Assembly: GCA_910586675.1 (NCBI GenBank)
Contig: CAJUJO010000012.1
Location: forward strand, 1 to 42,925
DNA length: 42,925 bases
Direction: 5' to 3'
Source: an uncultured Christensenellaceae bacterium
Lineage (GTDB): Bacteria; Bacillota; Clostridia; Christensenellales; Borkfalkiaceae
A program made the translations under genes and the position numbers. Of this stretch, positions 1-7,797 are shown piece after piece. Every line of letters starts with the position of its first letter. Positions within the stretch are counted from its first letter, which is position 1. The notes beneath the pieces are model-generated. The model was not told where the DNA came from, made no database searches, and saw nothing but the letters and a program-made list of their open reading frames with translations.

Positions 1-27
1 ATTAGGGCTATGCCCGAAAATGAAATA

Positions 28-54
28 CCACCCGCTACGCGGGTGGATTATTAT
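28..54 (+). terminator. terminator-like hairpin at window edge
   Basis: An 8-bp perfect stem (CCACCCGC / GCGGGTGG, loop TAC) is followed by the T-rich stretch ATTATTATT. It probably ends a gene lying to the left of the window. No reading frame in the first 27 bases can be recognised. Confidence 0.45.
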
Positions 55-91
55 TGCGGAAAAATAAAGCGTCGATTGCGTTGAATTTTTG

Positions 92-120
92 TTGAATATT
101 TTTTCGTTTTTTGTTACAAT
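92..120 (+). promoter_or_regulatory. promoter of the NYN-domain gene
   Basis: TTGAAT (92-97) and TACAAT (115-120) are separated by exactly 17 bases. The leader to the start codon at 149 is short and contains the ribosome binding site AGAGG. Confidence 0.6.
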
Positions 121-148
121 AATTCCGCACGATGCAAAGAGGTAAACC

Positions 149-931
149 ATGGAAGAAAAGAATTTTGCGCTTTTGATCGACGCCGATAATACGTCGAGCA
201 AATATATCAAGACGATCGTAGACGAAATTACCAATATGGGAATTACCACCTACCGCCGCATTTACGGCGATTGGAATTCGGGCAATCTTTCCGCCTGGAA
301 AGAGACCTTGCTGGAACATTCCATTGTTCCCGTGCAGCAGTTTGCTTATACGACGGGCAAAAACAGCACCGATTCGGCGATGATCATCGACGCGATGGAT
401 ATTTTGTATACGGGCAACGTAGACGGGTTTTGTCTCGTATCCTCGGACAGCGATTTCACGCGCCTTGCCCAGCGTCTGCGCGAGGGCGGGAAAATGGTAG
501 TCGGCATGGGTAGGAAACAGACGCCCAATCCCTTCGTGAAAGCGTGCAATCAGTTTAAGTATCTCGACGTCATAGGGGATGCGGAAAAGGCGGAAAAGAC
601 GGAAAAGGCGGCGAAAGCGGCAACCGCAAAGACTGCGGCGGCGAAGAAGTCGACGGAAGAGAAGAAACGGCGGGAGCAGATGAAGGATTTCGCCGAAAAG
701 GTACGCAAGATCGCCGTGGAAAATTCCGAAGACGACGGTTGGATTTTTGCGGGAAGGGTGGGGTCGTTATTGCAGACCAAATATTCCGATTTCGACAGCC
801 GAAATTACGGTTATTCCAAATTATCGCCGCTGCTTGAAGAGCTTTCGGCTTACGGCTTTAAGACGGAAAAGCGCTTCTTGAACGATAAGAATCCCAACTC
901 CTACGATTTGTATATCAAGGTGAAGGATTAA
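149..931 (+). CDS. NYN (PIN-like) domain protein with C-terminal OST-HTH/LOTUS-type domain
   Basis: This 260-residue protein opens with ALLIDADNTSSKYI, the first acidic motif of NYN/LabA-type nucleases, and carries KNSTDSAMIIDAMD and SSDSDFTRLAQRLRE, the other two metal-binding acidic clusters, in residues 1-145. A lysine/alanine-rich linker (about 148-190) leads to a C-terminal domain with WIFAGRVGSLL and YGYSKLSPLLEE, the pattern of OST-HTH/LOTUS RNA-binding domains. The family is thought to bind or cleave RNA; the substrate here is unknown. AGAGG seven bases before ATG supports the start. It stands alone, with its own promoter and a downstream hairpin terminator. Family assignment is firm from motifs, function is inference. 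Confidence 0.88.
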   Translation: MEEKNFALLIDADNTSSKYIKTIVDEITNMGITTYRRIYGDWNSGNLSAWKETLLEHSIVPVQQFAYTTGKNSTDSAMIIDAMDILYTGNVDGFCLVSSDSDFTRLAQRLREGGKMVVGMGRKQTPNPFVKACNQFKYLDVIGDAEKAEKTEKAAKAATAKTAAAKKSTEEKKRREQMKDFAEKVRKIAVENSEDDGWIFAGRVGSLLQTKYSDFDSRNYGYSKLSPLLEELSAYGFKTEKRFLNDKNPNSYDLYIKVKD

Positions 932-956
932 AATCCTTTGCGCAAAAGTGAGAAGA

Positions 957-998
957 CAAGACGTTCATGCTGTTTTTCGTGAACGCCTTGTTTTCTTT
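957..998 (+). terminator. terminator after the NYN-domain gene
   Basis: A 13-bp stem with one mismatch (CAAGACGTTCATG / CGTGAACGCCTTG) is followed by TTTTCTTT. Confidence 0.65.
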
Positions 999-1077
999 CA
1001 TGTATCATCTTCGGAAAAACTTCCGTCGGTGTATCAAACGACAAAACCGTTTGTGTCGCCGTTTCAAGAAGTTGTTT

Positions 1078-1310
1078 TTACAATTGCGTGCCATTGAAAA
1101 CGATACTTGTAAGATTGTTCCAACCGTCGAACGCATCCTATCCGATGCTTGTAACGCTGTCCGGTAACGGTATGTTTGTAAGCTCGCTGCAACTCTTGAA
1201 TGCATAAGCACCGACATCGGTAAGGTCATAGTTCTATCCTCTAACCCGCTGACGGAATAAGACCGATTGTCGCCGGAGATTTGTAAGCTGAATTTTATTA
1301 AGTATACCGT
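1078..1310 (-). pseudogene. decayed BspA-type leucine-rich-repeat (LRR_5) surface protein remnant
   Basis: The 551-base gap between the NYN gene and the fumarase holds a broken gene on the minus strand. From about 1295 to 1231 one frame reads LQISGDNRSYSVSGLEDRT, the usual start of an LRR_5 module. At 1230 the signal shifts to another frame and continues DVGAYAFKSCSELTNIP and LPDSVTSIG, meets an in-frame TAG at 1140-1138, continues DAFDGWNNLTSIVFNG and ends at TAA (1080-1078). These are the classic BspA/LRR_5 repeat phrases (SVTSIG-x-x-AF-x-x-C-x-x-LT-x-I). One frameshift and one internal stop make it non-functional. No start codon or signal peptide is left. The rest of the gap shows nothing else recognisable apart from terminators. 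Confidence 0.75.
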
Positions 1311-1446
1311 TCCTCCGTTCGAATAGTTGGGTAAAATTCGGCGCGTACGGTAATTTAAAGGGTGGAAACGGTATGTATTTGCAAAAAAATTATTTTTCGG
1401 GCGTTGTAGGAAAAGTACACTTATCCTACAATTTTTTATTTTTACA

Positions 1447-1483
1447 AAGAAAAAGCGCGGGAGTACCCGCGCTTGAATTTTTT
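1447..1483 (-). terminator. terminator of the fumarase operon
   Basis: AGCGCGGG (1454-1461) pairs with CCCGCGCT (1466-1473). On the minus strand the stem is followed by TTTTTC. A T-run also follows on the plus strand, so it could work in both directions. Confidence 0.75.
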
Positions 1484-2007
1484 TATTGTTTATAAATGCT
1501 GTTTCCACCGCTGTCCGTTGCTACGACGAGGGGGAAATCGTGCACTTCCAATCGGTAAACGGCTTCGCTCAGTAAATCGGGAAAGGCGATGCATTCGCTC
1601 TTCTTTACGGCGTTGCCGTACGTCGCGCCCGCGCCGCCGATCGCGGCGAAGTAGACCTTTTTATTCCGTTTCAGTGCGGCGATCGTTTCCGCGCTCATCT
1701 CTCCCTTGCCGATCATGCCTCCCAGCCCCAAATCGAGCAGGCGGGGCGCAAAGGCGTTCATGCGCGCCGAAGTCGTCGGACCGCAGCTTCCGCAAGCTTT
1801 GCCTTCGGGCGCGGGGCAGGGGCCCGCATAGTATATGATTGCGCCGCGCAAGTCAAAGGGGAGCGGTTCTCCCTTGTCCAGAAGTTCAAAAATGCGCTTG
1901 TGCGCGCAATCGCGCGCCGTGTAGATTTCGCCCGAAAGGAGCACGCAATCGCCCGCGTTCAGCTCGGATATTTGTGCTTCGGAAAGGGGAAGGGTCAGAT
2001 TTTTCAT
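1483..2007 (-). CDS. class I fumarate hydratase (or tartrate dehydratase) beta subunit
   Basis: This 174-residue protein matches the C-terminal half of class I Fe-S hydro-lyases (FumA/FumB C-domain, TtdB). It shows LLSGEIYTARDCAHKR, the substrate-binding motif near residues 24-38, YYAGPCPAPEGKACGSCGPTTSARM (quoted here as the span about residues 59-84) and GGAGATYG. Together with the alpha subunit it would interconvert fumarate and malate using an oxygen-labile [4Fe-4S] cluster. Its ATG overlaps the stop codon of the alpha gene (TAATG), so translation is coupled. Preference for fumarate over tartrate is inferred from the commonness of this pair in anaerobic Clostridia; sequence alone does not settle it. 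Confidence 0.9.
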   Translation of the reverse strand: MKNLTLPLSEAQISELNAGDCVLLSGEIYTARDCAHKRIFELLDKGEPLPFDLRGAIIYYAGPCPAPEGKACGSCGPTTSARMNAFAPRLLDLGLGGMIGKGEMSAETIAALKRNKKVYFAAIGGAGATYGNAVKKSECIAFPDLLSEAVYRLEVHDFPLVVATDSGGNSIYKQ

Positions 2008-2843
2008 TACAGCACCTCCTTTTCACAGCGGACGCAGTGGCACTGGATGTTGACGGCGACGGGCAGCCCCGCTATATGCGTGGGGGCGATTTCGCAGGAA
2101 ACGCCGATAGCCGTAACTTTTCCGCCGAAGCCCTGCGCGCCGATGCCGAGCGCGTTGATTTTTTGAAGCGCTTCCCGTTCGAGTTCTGCGACGTCTTCCC
2201 GCGGGTTTTTGCTTCCGACCTCCCGCGTGAGCGCTTTTTTGGCGAGATACGCGCACGAATCGAACGCACCGCCGATGCCGACGCCCACGTATACGGGCGG
2301 GCAGGGGCGAGAGCCCGCGCGCTTCACCGTCTCGACGATCGCGTTTACAATGCCGCTCTTGCCTTCGGCGGGAGTCAGCATATAGAGTCTGCTCATATTT
2401 TCGCTTCCGAACCCCTTCGGCAGATAGGTTACGGCGATTTTATCGCCCGGAACGATTTCCGTATGAAGGTGCGCAGGCGTGTTGTCGGCGGTGTTTGCGC
2501 GGGTAAGCGGGTCGCAAATACTCTTGCGGAAAAGTCCGTCCCGATAGGCGCTCTTCACCCCCTCGTTTACCGCGTGCGAAAGAGGCTTTCCCTCTAAAAA
2601 TACTTCCTGCCCGATTTCGAGAAGGATGACGCTCATGCCCGTGTCTTGACAGACGGGCATTTGCTCCCGTTTAGCCGTCCGCTCGTTTTCGAGCAGGGCG
2701 GAAAGGGCGAATTTCGCCGCGCCGATTTCCGCTTTTTCCGCCTTTTCCAGCGCTGTTCGACAGGCGTCCGTAAGCGTAAGCCCCGCTTTTCGTGCAAGGC
2801 GATATACGCAGTTTTCGATTTCTTCTGTGTTTATCGTTCGCAT
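2007..2843 (-). CDS. class I fumarate hydratase (or tartrate dehydratase) alpha subunit
   Basis: This 278-residue protein is the N-terminal, cluster-binding half of class I fumarases. Three cysteines sit in the expected family contexts: PVCQDTG (C65), RPCPPVYVGVGIGG (C181) and AVNIQCH (C268); they are the likely [4Fe-4S] ligands. GIGAQGFGG and YPTHIAGLP-like APTHIAGLP are further family blocks. AAAGGA lies 11 bases before ATG. The gene heads a two-gene operon with the beta subunit and runs divergently from the CPBP protease gene, with facing promoters in about 80 bases. The enzyme works in the cytoplasm in the reductive or oxidative branch of the TCA cycle. Confidence 0.92.
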   Translation of the reverse strand: MRTINTEEIENCVYRLARKAGLTLTDACRTALEKAEKAEIGAAKFALSALLENERTAKREQMPVCQDTGMSVILLEIGQEVFLEGKPLSHAVNEGVKSAYRDGLFRKSICDPLTRANTADNTPAHLHTEIVPGDKIAVTYLPKGFGSENMSRLYMLTPAEGKSGIVNAIVETVKRAGSRPCPPVYVGVGIGGAFDSCAYLAKKALTREVGSKNPREDVAELEREALQKINALGIGAQGFGGKVTAIGVSCEIAPTHIAGLPVAVNIQCHCVRCEKEVL

Positions 2844-2863
2844 TTGCAGTTTTCCTTTTTTTC

Positions 2864-2891
2864 ATTATATTACAAATTTACGAAAAAGCAA
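2864..2891 (-). promoter_or_regulatory. promoter of the fumarase operon
   Basis: On the minus strand TTGCTT (2891-2886) and TATAAT (2869-2864) are 16 bases apart. Confidence 0.55.
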
Positions 2892-2900
2892 AGTTTTTGT

Positions 2901-2929
2901 TTGAGGTTTTCCGCAAATTCCTGTATAAT
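2901..2929 (+). promoter_or_regulatory. promoter abutting the CPBP protease start codon
   Basis: TTGAGG (2901-2906) and TATAAT (2924-2929) are 17 bases apart. The ATG at 2937 lies seven bases after the -10 box, where transcription should begin, so the mRNA may be leaderless. Confidence 0.6.
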
Positions 2930-2936
2930 GGAGCAC

Positions 2937-3860
2937 ATGGAACAGAGCGCGGAGCAGCAGCGGGAGCAATTCCGTAAAAAATGTCTGACGGAGGCGGGGC
3001 TTACCTATTCGGTCGCCGCCGTTTTGCCCGTACTGTTAAGCTTACTCGTCATCGGCGTCGTATCGGCGTTTGCGGGCGAAGCGTTTCAGAGCACGCAGGC
3101 GTATTTGTATCTCTGTTATATTCTGCCTCAGCTGTGCTTTGCCGCGGCGGCGGGCGTATATTTTTACCGCACGAAGGAGCCGCTCAAACGCACATATTGC
3201 GGCTGCAAATGGCAATACTTTGTGCTCGCCGTATTGCTCCAATTCGGTTTGCTGTCGCTCACGGAGCTGAATTCGCTGTTTCTCTCCTTTTTGGGACTAT
3301 TCGGATATCGGCCTTCGCCCGTGCCCGTTCCCGACCTTTCGGGCTGGAAGCTGCTTCCCGCAATGATCGTCATCGCGGTGCTTCCCGCTATATTCGAGGA
3401 AACGGTTTTTCGCGGAATTCTCGTGCGAAACGTAAAAAACGGCGGCTGGGGGACGGCGGCTGCCGTGCTCGTTACGGGCGCGATGTTTGCTCTTTTTCAC
3501 GGCAAGCCCGAACAGACCGTTTACCAGTTTGTCTGCGGCGCGTGCTTTGCGCTCGTCGCTCTTCGTTCGGGGAGCGTGTTTCCCACGATGGCGGCGCATT
3601 TTCTGAATAATGCCGTCATTCTCGTTCTCGAAGCGGCAGGCGCGGGGGAGTTCTCCATCGGTGTAAAGATTCCGCTCTTTTCCGTTGCGGGCGTCGTCCT
3701 TGCGGGCGTGCTCGTCTTTCTCGTTTTCTTCGATAAAAACAACGGCGCAAAGGGCGGAGTGAAAAACGGAAAATTCTTCTTCCTTGCGGCGGCGGTGGGG
3801 CTTGCCGTCTGCGCGGCGCAATGGGTGGAAATTCTGGTCGCGGGGTTTCTCGGTGGTTAA
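2937..3860 (+). CDS. CPBP-family intramembrane metalloprotease
   Basis: A multi-pass membrane protein of about 307 residues with the three CPBP (CAAX protease and bacteriocin-processing) motifs in order: EETVFRG (EExxxR), ALFHG (FxxxH) and AHFLNN (HxxxN). These form the intramembrane metal site. Several hydrophobic helices flank the motifs and one follows near the C-terminus. Such proteins cleave prenylated or membrane-embedded substrates, or act in self-immunity; the substrate here cannot be told. Two in-frame ATGs exist (2928 and 2937). The first overlaps the -10 box, so 2937 is chosen. There is no ribosome binding site, consistent with a leaderless message. The end overlaps the rlmH start by eight bases. 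Confidence 0.85.
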   Translation: MEQSAEQQREQFRKKCLTEAGLTYSVAAVLPVLLSLLVIGVVSAFAGEAFQSTQAYLYLCYILPQLCFAAAAGVYFYRTKEPLKRTYCGCKWQYFVLAVLLQFGLLSLTELNSLFLSFLGLFGYRPSPVPVPDLSGWKLLPAMIVIAVLPAIFEETVFRGILVRNVKNGGWGTAAAVLVTGAMFALFHGKPEQTVYQFVCGACFALVALRSGSVFPTMAAHFLNNAVILVLEAAGAGEFSIGVKIPLFSVAGVVLAGVLVFLVFFDKNNGAKGGVKNGKFFFLAAAVGLAVCAAQWVEILVAGFLGG

Positions 3861-4290
3861 AATTTTTTTCGTATGCGTGGGAAAACTGAAAGAATCTTAT
3901 TGGCGGGAAGCCGTCGCCGAATACGTCAAGCGGTTGTCGCGTTTTTGCAAGGCGGAAGTGCGAGAGCTGCCCGAGCGCGCCACGCTCAAAGAGGAAGCCG
4001 AGGATATTTTGCGCAATTGCAGGGGATATGTCATTGCCCTCGCGGTAGAGGGGAAGGGCTGTTCTTCGGAGCAGTTTGCGCGGAAAATAAAGTCGCTCGG
4101 AGATAAAGGGGAGGAGATCACTTTCGTGATCGGCTCTTCCTGCGGCTTGCACGGAAGCGTGAAGGCGCGCGCCGACGAGTTGTTGTCCTTTTCGGAAATG
4201 ACTTTTCCGCATCAGATGATGCGGGTTATCCTTGCCGAGCAGGTCTACCGCGCCTTTATGATCAACGCCGGCGCGGAATATCATAAATAG
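3853..4290 (+). CDS. rlmH: 23S rRNA (pseudouridine-1915 N3)-methyltransferase RlmH
   Basis: The protein has 145 residues, about the family's usual length, and starts from GTG as MVKIFFVCVGKLKESYW, matching the conserved RlmH N-terminus. FVIGSSCGLHG is the SAM-binding SPOUT-knot glycine segment and the end AEQVYRAFMINAGAEYHK is the family C-terminal signature. RlmH methylates pseudouridine 1915 in helix 69 of 23S rRNA in assembled 70S ribosomes. The GTG overlaps the preceding protease gene by eight bases and has no good ribosome binding site, so translation probably depends on coupling. Confidence 0.95.
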   Translation: MVKIFFVCVGKLKESYWREAVAEYVKRLSRFCKAEVRELPERATLKEEAEDILRNCRGYVIALAVEGKGCSSEQFARKIKSLGDKGEEITFVIGSSCGLHGSVKARADELLSFSEMTFPHQMMRVILAEQVYRAFMINAGAEYHK

Positions 4291-4312
4291 CGCCGCGCTC
4301 ATAGAATAAACG

Positions 4313-5125
4313 GTGGACGTCTATTCGGAAATTTCTCGGTTTTACCAAAGCTATCGGGGCGAAAAGCGCGTGATCGGCAAAAGTGCGGAAGGGCGCGATT
4401 TGTATGCGTTATTCGTGGGAAAAGCGGGCGGCGCGGTCGGAATCTGCCAGTACGCTATGCACGCGCGGGAGTGGATCACCGCTTTTTTGGCGCTCGAACA
4501 GATTGAACGCGGCGTTGGGGGCGGCGGAGCCTGGTTTATTCCGCTCATGAATCCGGACGGCGCGCTCCTGTCCGTTTACGGGTTGGCTTCCGTAAGCGGG
4601 GCGCGCCGCAGTTTTTTGCGGGAAATCAACGGCGGCGCCGATTTTTCCCTTTGGAAAGCCAATGCGGAAGCCGTCGATCTCAACGTTAATTTTCCCGCGC
4701 GGTGGGGTACGGGAAGGCGCAATGTAACCTATCCCGCAGGCGAAAATTATATCGGCGCGGAGCCGCTCTGCGCGCCCGAAACGCACGCTTTACGCGATTT
4801 TACGCTCGCCGTTCGCCCCGCTTATACGGTGAGCTATCACACCAAGGGGGAAGAAATTTATTGGCGGTTCCATCAGCCGCCTTTCCGCGCCCTGCGGGAT
4901 AAGCGGCACGTCCGCGTTTTGCAAAAAAGCACGGGTTATCCCTTAAAGGAAGCGCCGCGCTCGGCGGGCGGATATAAGGATTGGTGCGTGGAAAAGCTGA
5001 AAATTCCCGCTTTTACCGTGGAGGCAGGCAGCGACGCGCTTTCCCATCCGCTGGGGAAAGAAGCGCTTCCCGAAATCGTGCGGAAGAACAAAAACGCGGT
5101 TTATGATTTGAGCAAAGGATTCTGA
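4313..5125 (+). CDS. M14-family zinc carboxypeptidase
   Basis: This 270-residue protein carries the M14 zinc site: MHAREW (H50 and E53, the HxxE ligands), SYHTKGE (H176, third ligand) and FTVEAGSD (E237, catalytic glutamate). NPDGA and NVNFPARW are family blocks. No signal peptide is visible, so a cytoplasmic role such as trimming of gamma-D-glutamyl-diaminopimelate peptides (as in MpaA/ENP1 relatives) is more likely than digestion of external protein; that is inference. The GTG start at 4313 follows rlmH by 22 bases and lacks a clear ribosome binding site. It reads into tadA with one base between stop and start. Confidence 0.85.
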   Translation: MDVYSEISRFYQSYRGEKRVIGKSAEGRDLYALFVGKAGGAVGICQYAMHAREWITAFLALEQIERGVGGGGAWFIPLMNPDGALLSVYGLASVSGARRSFLREINGGADFSLWKANAEAVDLNVNFPARWGTGRRNVTYPAGENYIGAEPLCAPETHALRDFTLAVRPAYTVSYHTKGEEIYWRFHQPPFRALRDKRHVRVLQKSTGYPLKEAPRSAGGYKDWCVEKLKIPAFTVEAGSDALSHPLGKEALPEIVRKNKNAVYDLSKGF

Positions 5126-5126
5126 A

Positions 5127-5588
5127 ATGGACGAAAAATTCATGCGCGAGGCGATCCGCCTTGCCGAAAAAGCAAAAAAAAAGGGAGAAGTCCCCATCGG
5201 TGCGGTGGTCGTCTATCGCGGCAAAATTATCGGGAAGGGGTATAATCTCCGCACGCGCCTGCAACGGGCGACGGCGCATGCCGAAATCCGCGCCATCGAC
5301 AGCGCCTGCAAAAAACTGCGTTCCTGGCGGCTGCCTGAAGCGGAAATTTACGTAACGTTGGAGCCTTGCCCCATGTGCATGGGCGCGATCTTAAACGCCC
5401 GTATCGACAAGGTTTACTTCGGCGCGTACGAACAGAAGGGGCGGAGTTTGACGGCTGAAATCGCGGGGGCGAATCTTCTCAACCATACGGCGGAGATAAC
5501 GGGGGGCGTATTGCGGGAAGAATGCGCCGCCGTGCTCACTTCCTTTTTTACGGAAATGCGTCTGCGCGAGAAAAATAAGAGGAAATAA
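5127..5588 (+). CDS. tadA: tRNA-specific adenosine deaminase TadA
   Basis: This 153-residue cytidine/deoxycytidylate-deaminase-fold protein has HAEIRAI (H51 zinc ligand, E53 proton shuttle) and EPCPMCMGA (C81 and C84 zinc ligands), the TadA signature. It converts A34 to inosine in tRNA-Arg(ACG). AAAGGA lies ten bases before ATG. It is the last gene of a run of four same-strand genes starting at the CPBP protease and is followed by a strong hairpin. Confidence 0.95.
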   Translation: MDEKFMREAIRLAEKAKKKGEVPIGAVVVYRGKIIGKGYNLRTRLQRATAHAEIRAIDSACKKLRSWRLPEAEIYVTLEPCPMCMGAILNARIDKVYFGAYEQKGRSLTAEIAGANLLNHTAEITGGVLREECAAVLTSFFTEMRLREKNKRK

Positions 5589-5590
5589 AA

Positions 5591-5628
5591 TACGTCCGCC
5601 CCGCGAAATTTATCGCGGGGCGGACGTA
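5591..5628. terminator. strong hairpin between convergent tadA and the ABC-F gene
   Basis: A perfect 15-bp stem (TACGTCCGCCCCGCG and its complement, loop AAATTTAT). T-rich sequence follows on the minus strand (ATTTTATTT) but not on the plus strand. Confidence 0.65.
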
Positions 5629-5741
5629 TTGTGAAAGTCTTATGAAACAAATTGAATTTCCGTTTCTCCGAACTCGTTTCCGTGTATATCATAAACAGAA
5701 AGCGTCGGGGAGGGCAGAGGCGTTCCTTGATGAAAATTTAC

Positions 5742-5765
5742 AGCCGCGGCGGGCAAGCCGCGGCT
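5742..5765 (-). terminator. hairpin just after the ABC-F stop codon
   Basis: AGCCGCGG (5742-5749) pairs with CCGCGGCT (5758-5765). On the minus strand the stem is followed by GTAAATTTTC, a weak terminator context; on the plus strand TTTT follows. Confidence 0.45.
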
Positions 5766-5772
5766 TTTCCAA

Positions 5773-7641
5773 TTAAATCAGCGTTTCATATTCGGCGTAA
5801 AGCAAATCCTCTTCCGCACGGAGCGCATTCAATTGTCCGTTTAGTTCGGCGACTTTTTTATAGTCGGCGGCGTTTTCGGCGATCAGCGCGTTCAGCTCTT
5901 CCGTTTTCCGCTCCACGTCGGCAAGGCGCGTTTCGATTTCCTTGGTGCGGTTGCGCTTTTGCGCTTCCCGCGCGCGCTCTTCCTTGGAGCGGAATCCGCC
6001 GTTTTGCCCTTTCTCCGCTTCCGCTTTGCGCGCGGGCGGAGCCGTTTGCTTTTCTGCAAGTTTGCGCTGTTCGAGGAACTGCAAATAGTTCCCGTCGAAC
6101 ACGGAAAGGCTTCTGTTTTCGATGAGCGCGATTTTCGTCGCGACCGCTTCGATAAACCTGCGGTCGTGCGAAACGAAGAGGAGCGTGCCGTCGAATGCCG
6201 TGAGCGCCTCTTCCAAAGCTTCGCGCGCGGGCAGGTCGAGGTGGTTGGTCGGTTCGTCTAAAAACAGTACGTTGCCGCGCTTTGCCTGCAAGAGGGAAAG
6301 TTCTAATTTGGCGCGCAGCCCGCCCGAAAGCTCCTTCACCTTCTTTTGCACGTCGTCCGCGCCTAAGCCCGACTGCGCCAGAATTTTACGCGCATCCGTC
6401 TGCGAGAGCAGGGAGTTTTTGCCCCAAAATGCGGAAAGTACGTTTTCTTCGGGGTCGAGGTCGGCGTTTTCCTGGTCGTAATAGGCAATTTTCACAAATT
6501 TTCCGAGCTTGACCTGCGGATTTCTCGATAAAAAGAATTTAAGCAGCGTGGATTTTCCCGTTCCGTTATCTCCCGTCAGCGCGCATTTCTCTCCGCGCAT
6601 GAGGGTAAAGGAGGCGTTGTGAAGCAAAACCTTATCTTCCGCTTTTAAGTCGAAGCCTTCCGCCGCAAGCACGCGCTCGTACGGCTGTTCGGAATAGGAA
6701 AAGCAAAAGCGCGGCGGTTTTGGCGGCGGAAGGGGCTTTTCCAGTCGCTCCATTTTTTGCAGTTGCTTGACGCGGCTCTGCGCACTCTTCGCCGTCGTCG
6801 CGCGGACGAGGTTGCGGTCTACATAGTCCTGTAAATGCGCGATTTCCTCCTGCTGTTTTTCGTACTCCCGCTGCATGTTCAGCACGCGCTCGGCTTTTAA
6901 TACCTTATATTTAGAGTAATTTCCCTTGTACGCCGTAACCTCGCCGCGCTCCAATTCCAGCGTGCGCGAGGTGAGCCTGTCCAAAAAATACCTGTCGTGC
7001 GAGACGATAAACAGGCTGCCCTTGTATGCCGAAAGATAATCCTCCAGCCAGAAGAGCGTCTTTACGTCGAGGTGGTTGGTCGGCTCGTCGAGGATCAAAA
7101 GGTCGGGCTCTTCCAAGAGCAGTCTGCACAGTTTCAAGCGCGTTTTTTCCCCGCCCGACATGGTGCTTATCTTCTGTTCGTAAACCTTGTCGAAGCCCAT
7201 GCCGTTCAGGACGGTACGGATTCGTACGTCAAAGTTGTAGCTGTCGCGCGCGGCGATGCGCGCGTTCAAACTGTCGCACTTTGAAGAAAGGGCGTGCAAC
7301 TCTTTTTCGTCCGCGCCCGCCATGCGGCGTTCTGTTTCGCGCAGCGCTTCAATCAGTTCGATATCCTGCGCGAATACTTCTTTCATCGCCTCGTAAACGG
7401 TGAGCGCGCTCTCGAAACCGCCGCTCTGTTCGAGATAGCCGATGCGCGCGCTGTTTTTTACGAACACGCTTCCCTCGTCGGGAGAAAGCTGTCCGAGGGC
7501 AAGCTTGATTAGCGTCGTCTTGCCCTCGCCGTTTCCGCCGATAAAGCCGACGCGTTCGTTTTCGTTCAACGCAAAACAGACGTTCCTGAGCACGGGAACG
7601 CCGTCGTATCCAAAGGTTACGTTGTCCAATTGAATGAGCAT
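5773..7641 (-). CDS. ABC-F family ATPase (ribosome-associated)
   Basis: A 622-residue protein with two ABC cassettes in one chain and no membrane segments, the ABC-F plan. The first cassette has Walker A GGNGEGKTT, signature LSGGEKTRLKL and LDEPTNHLD. The second has TGDNGTGKST, LSGGLRAKLEL and LDEPTNHLD. The linker between them is charged and helical (about residues 240-320), and the C-terminal ~100 residues form a charged coiled coil like the Uup/YdiF C-terminal domain. ABC-F proteins bind the ribosomal E site and ease translation stalls or protect against antibiotics; which of these applies cannot be told. The start at 7641 is set by AGGTGA four bases upstream and by the conserved opening MLIQLDNVTFGYDG. 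Confidence 0.92.
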   Translation of the reverse strand: MLIQLDNVTFGYDGVPVLRNVCFALNENERVGFIGGNGEGKTTLIKLALGQLSPDEGSVFVKNSARIGYLEQSGGFESALTVYEAMKEVFAQDIELIEALRETERRMAGADEKELHALSSKCDSLNARIAARDSYNFDVRIRTVLNGMGFDKVYEQKISTMSGGEKTRLKLCRLLLEEPDLLILDEPTNHLDVKTLFWLEDYLSAYKGSLFIVSHDRYFLDRLTSRTLELERGEVTAYKGNYSKYKVLKAERVLNMQREYEKQQEEIAHLQDYVDRNLVRATTAKSAQSRVKQLQKMERLEKPLPPPKPPRFCFSYSEQPYERVLAAEGFDLKAEDKVLLHNASFTLMRGEKCALTGDNGTGKSTLLKFFLSRNPQVKLGKFVKIAYYDQENADLDPEENVLSAFWGKNSLLSQTDARKILAQSGLGADDVQKKVKELSGGLRAKLELSLLQAKRGNVLFLDEPTNHLDLPAREALEEALTAFDGTLLFVSHDRRFIEAVATKIALIENRSLSVFDGNYLQFLEQRKLAEKQTAPPARKAEAEKGQNGGFRSKEERAREAQKRNRTKEIETRLADVERKTEELNALIAENAADYKKVAELNGQLNALRAEEDLLYAEYETLI

Positions 7642-7671
7642 AAAATCACCTGAAACACAGATACTGCGGAT

Positions 7672-7797
7672 ATGGAATGCAAACAGCTTTTTGCGGTGCG
7701 CCTGCTGGAAGAGCGGTTGAAAAGCGCGTCGCCGTCGGAATGTAAAAAACTGACGAAAGAGCTTGTAAAGCTCAAAGATGACTGGCTCAACGGTTAG
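7672..7797 (+). CDS. possible 41-residue protein or gene stub
   Basis: An ATG frame divergent from the ABC-F gene encodes a charged, helical peptide (MECKQLFAVRLLEERLK...). Codon use resembles neighbouring genes. There is only a poor ribosome binding site (GCGGAT). Its stop codon TAG is part of the left arm of the inverted repeat at 7789, so it may be the start of a gene cut off by that element. No family recognised. Confidence 0.25.
   Translation: MECKQLFAVRLLEERLKSASPSECKKLTKELVKLKDDWLNG

Noticed and set aside
1..24. AGGGCTATGCCC at the window start as a relative of the AGGGGTATGCCCCT hairpin before the giant gene
   Set aside because: The likeness is limited to a short hairpin with a similar loop and the surroundings differ; probably chance.
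2646..2936. Longer N-terminus for the CPBP protease
   Set aside because: The added residues run antisense into the fumarase alpha gene and upstream of the promoter; they look like a chance extension.
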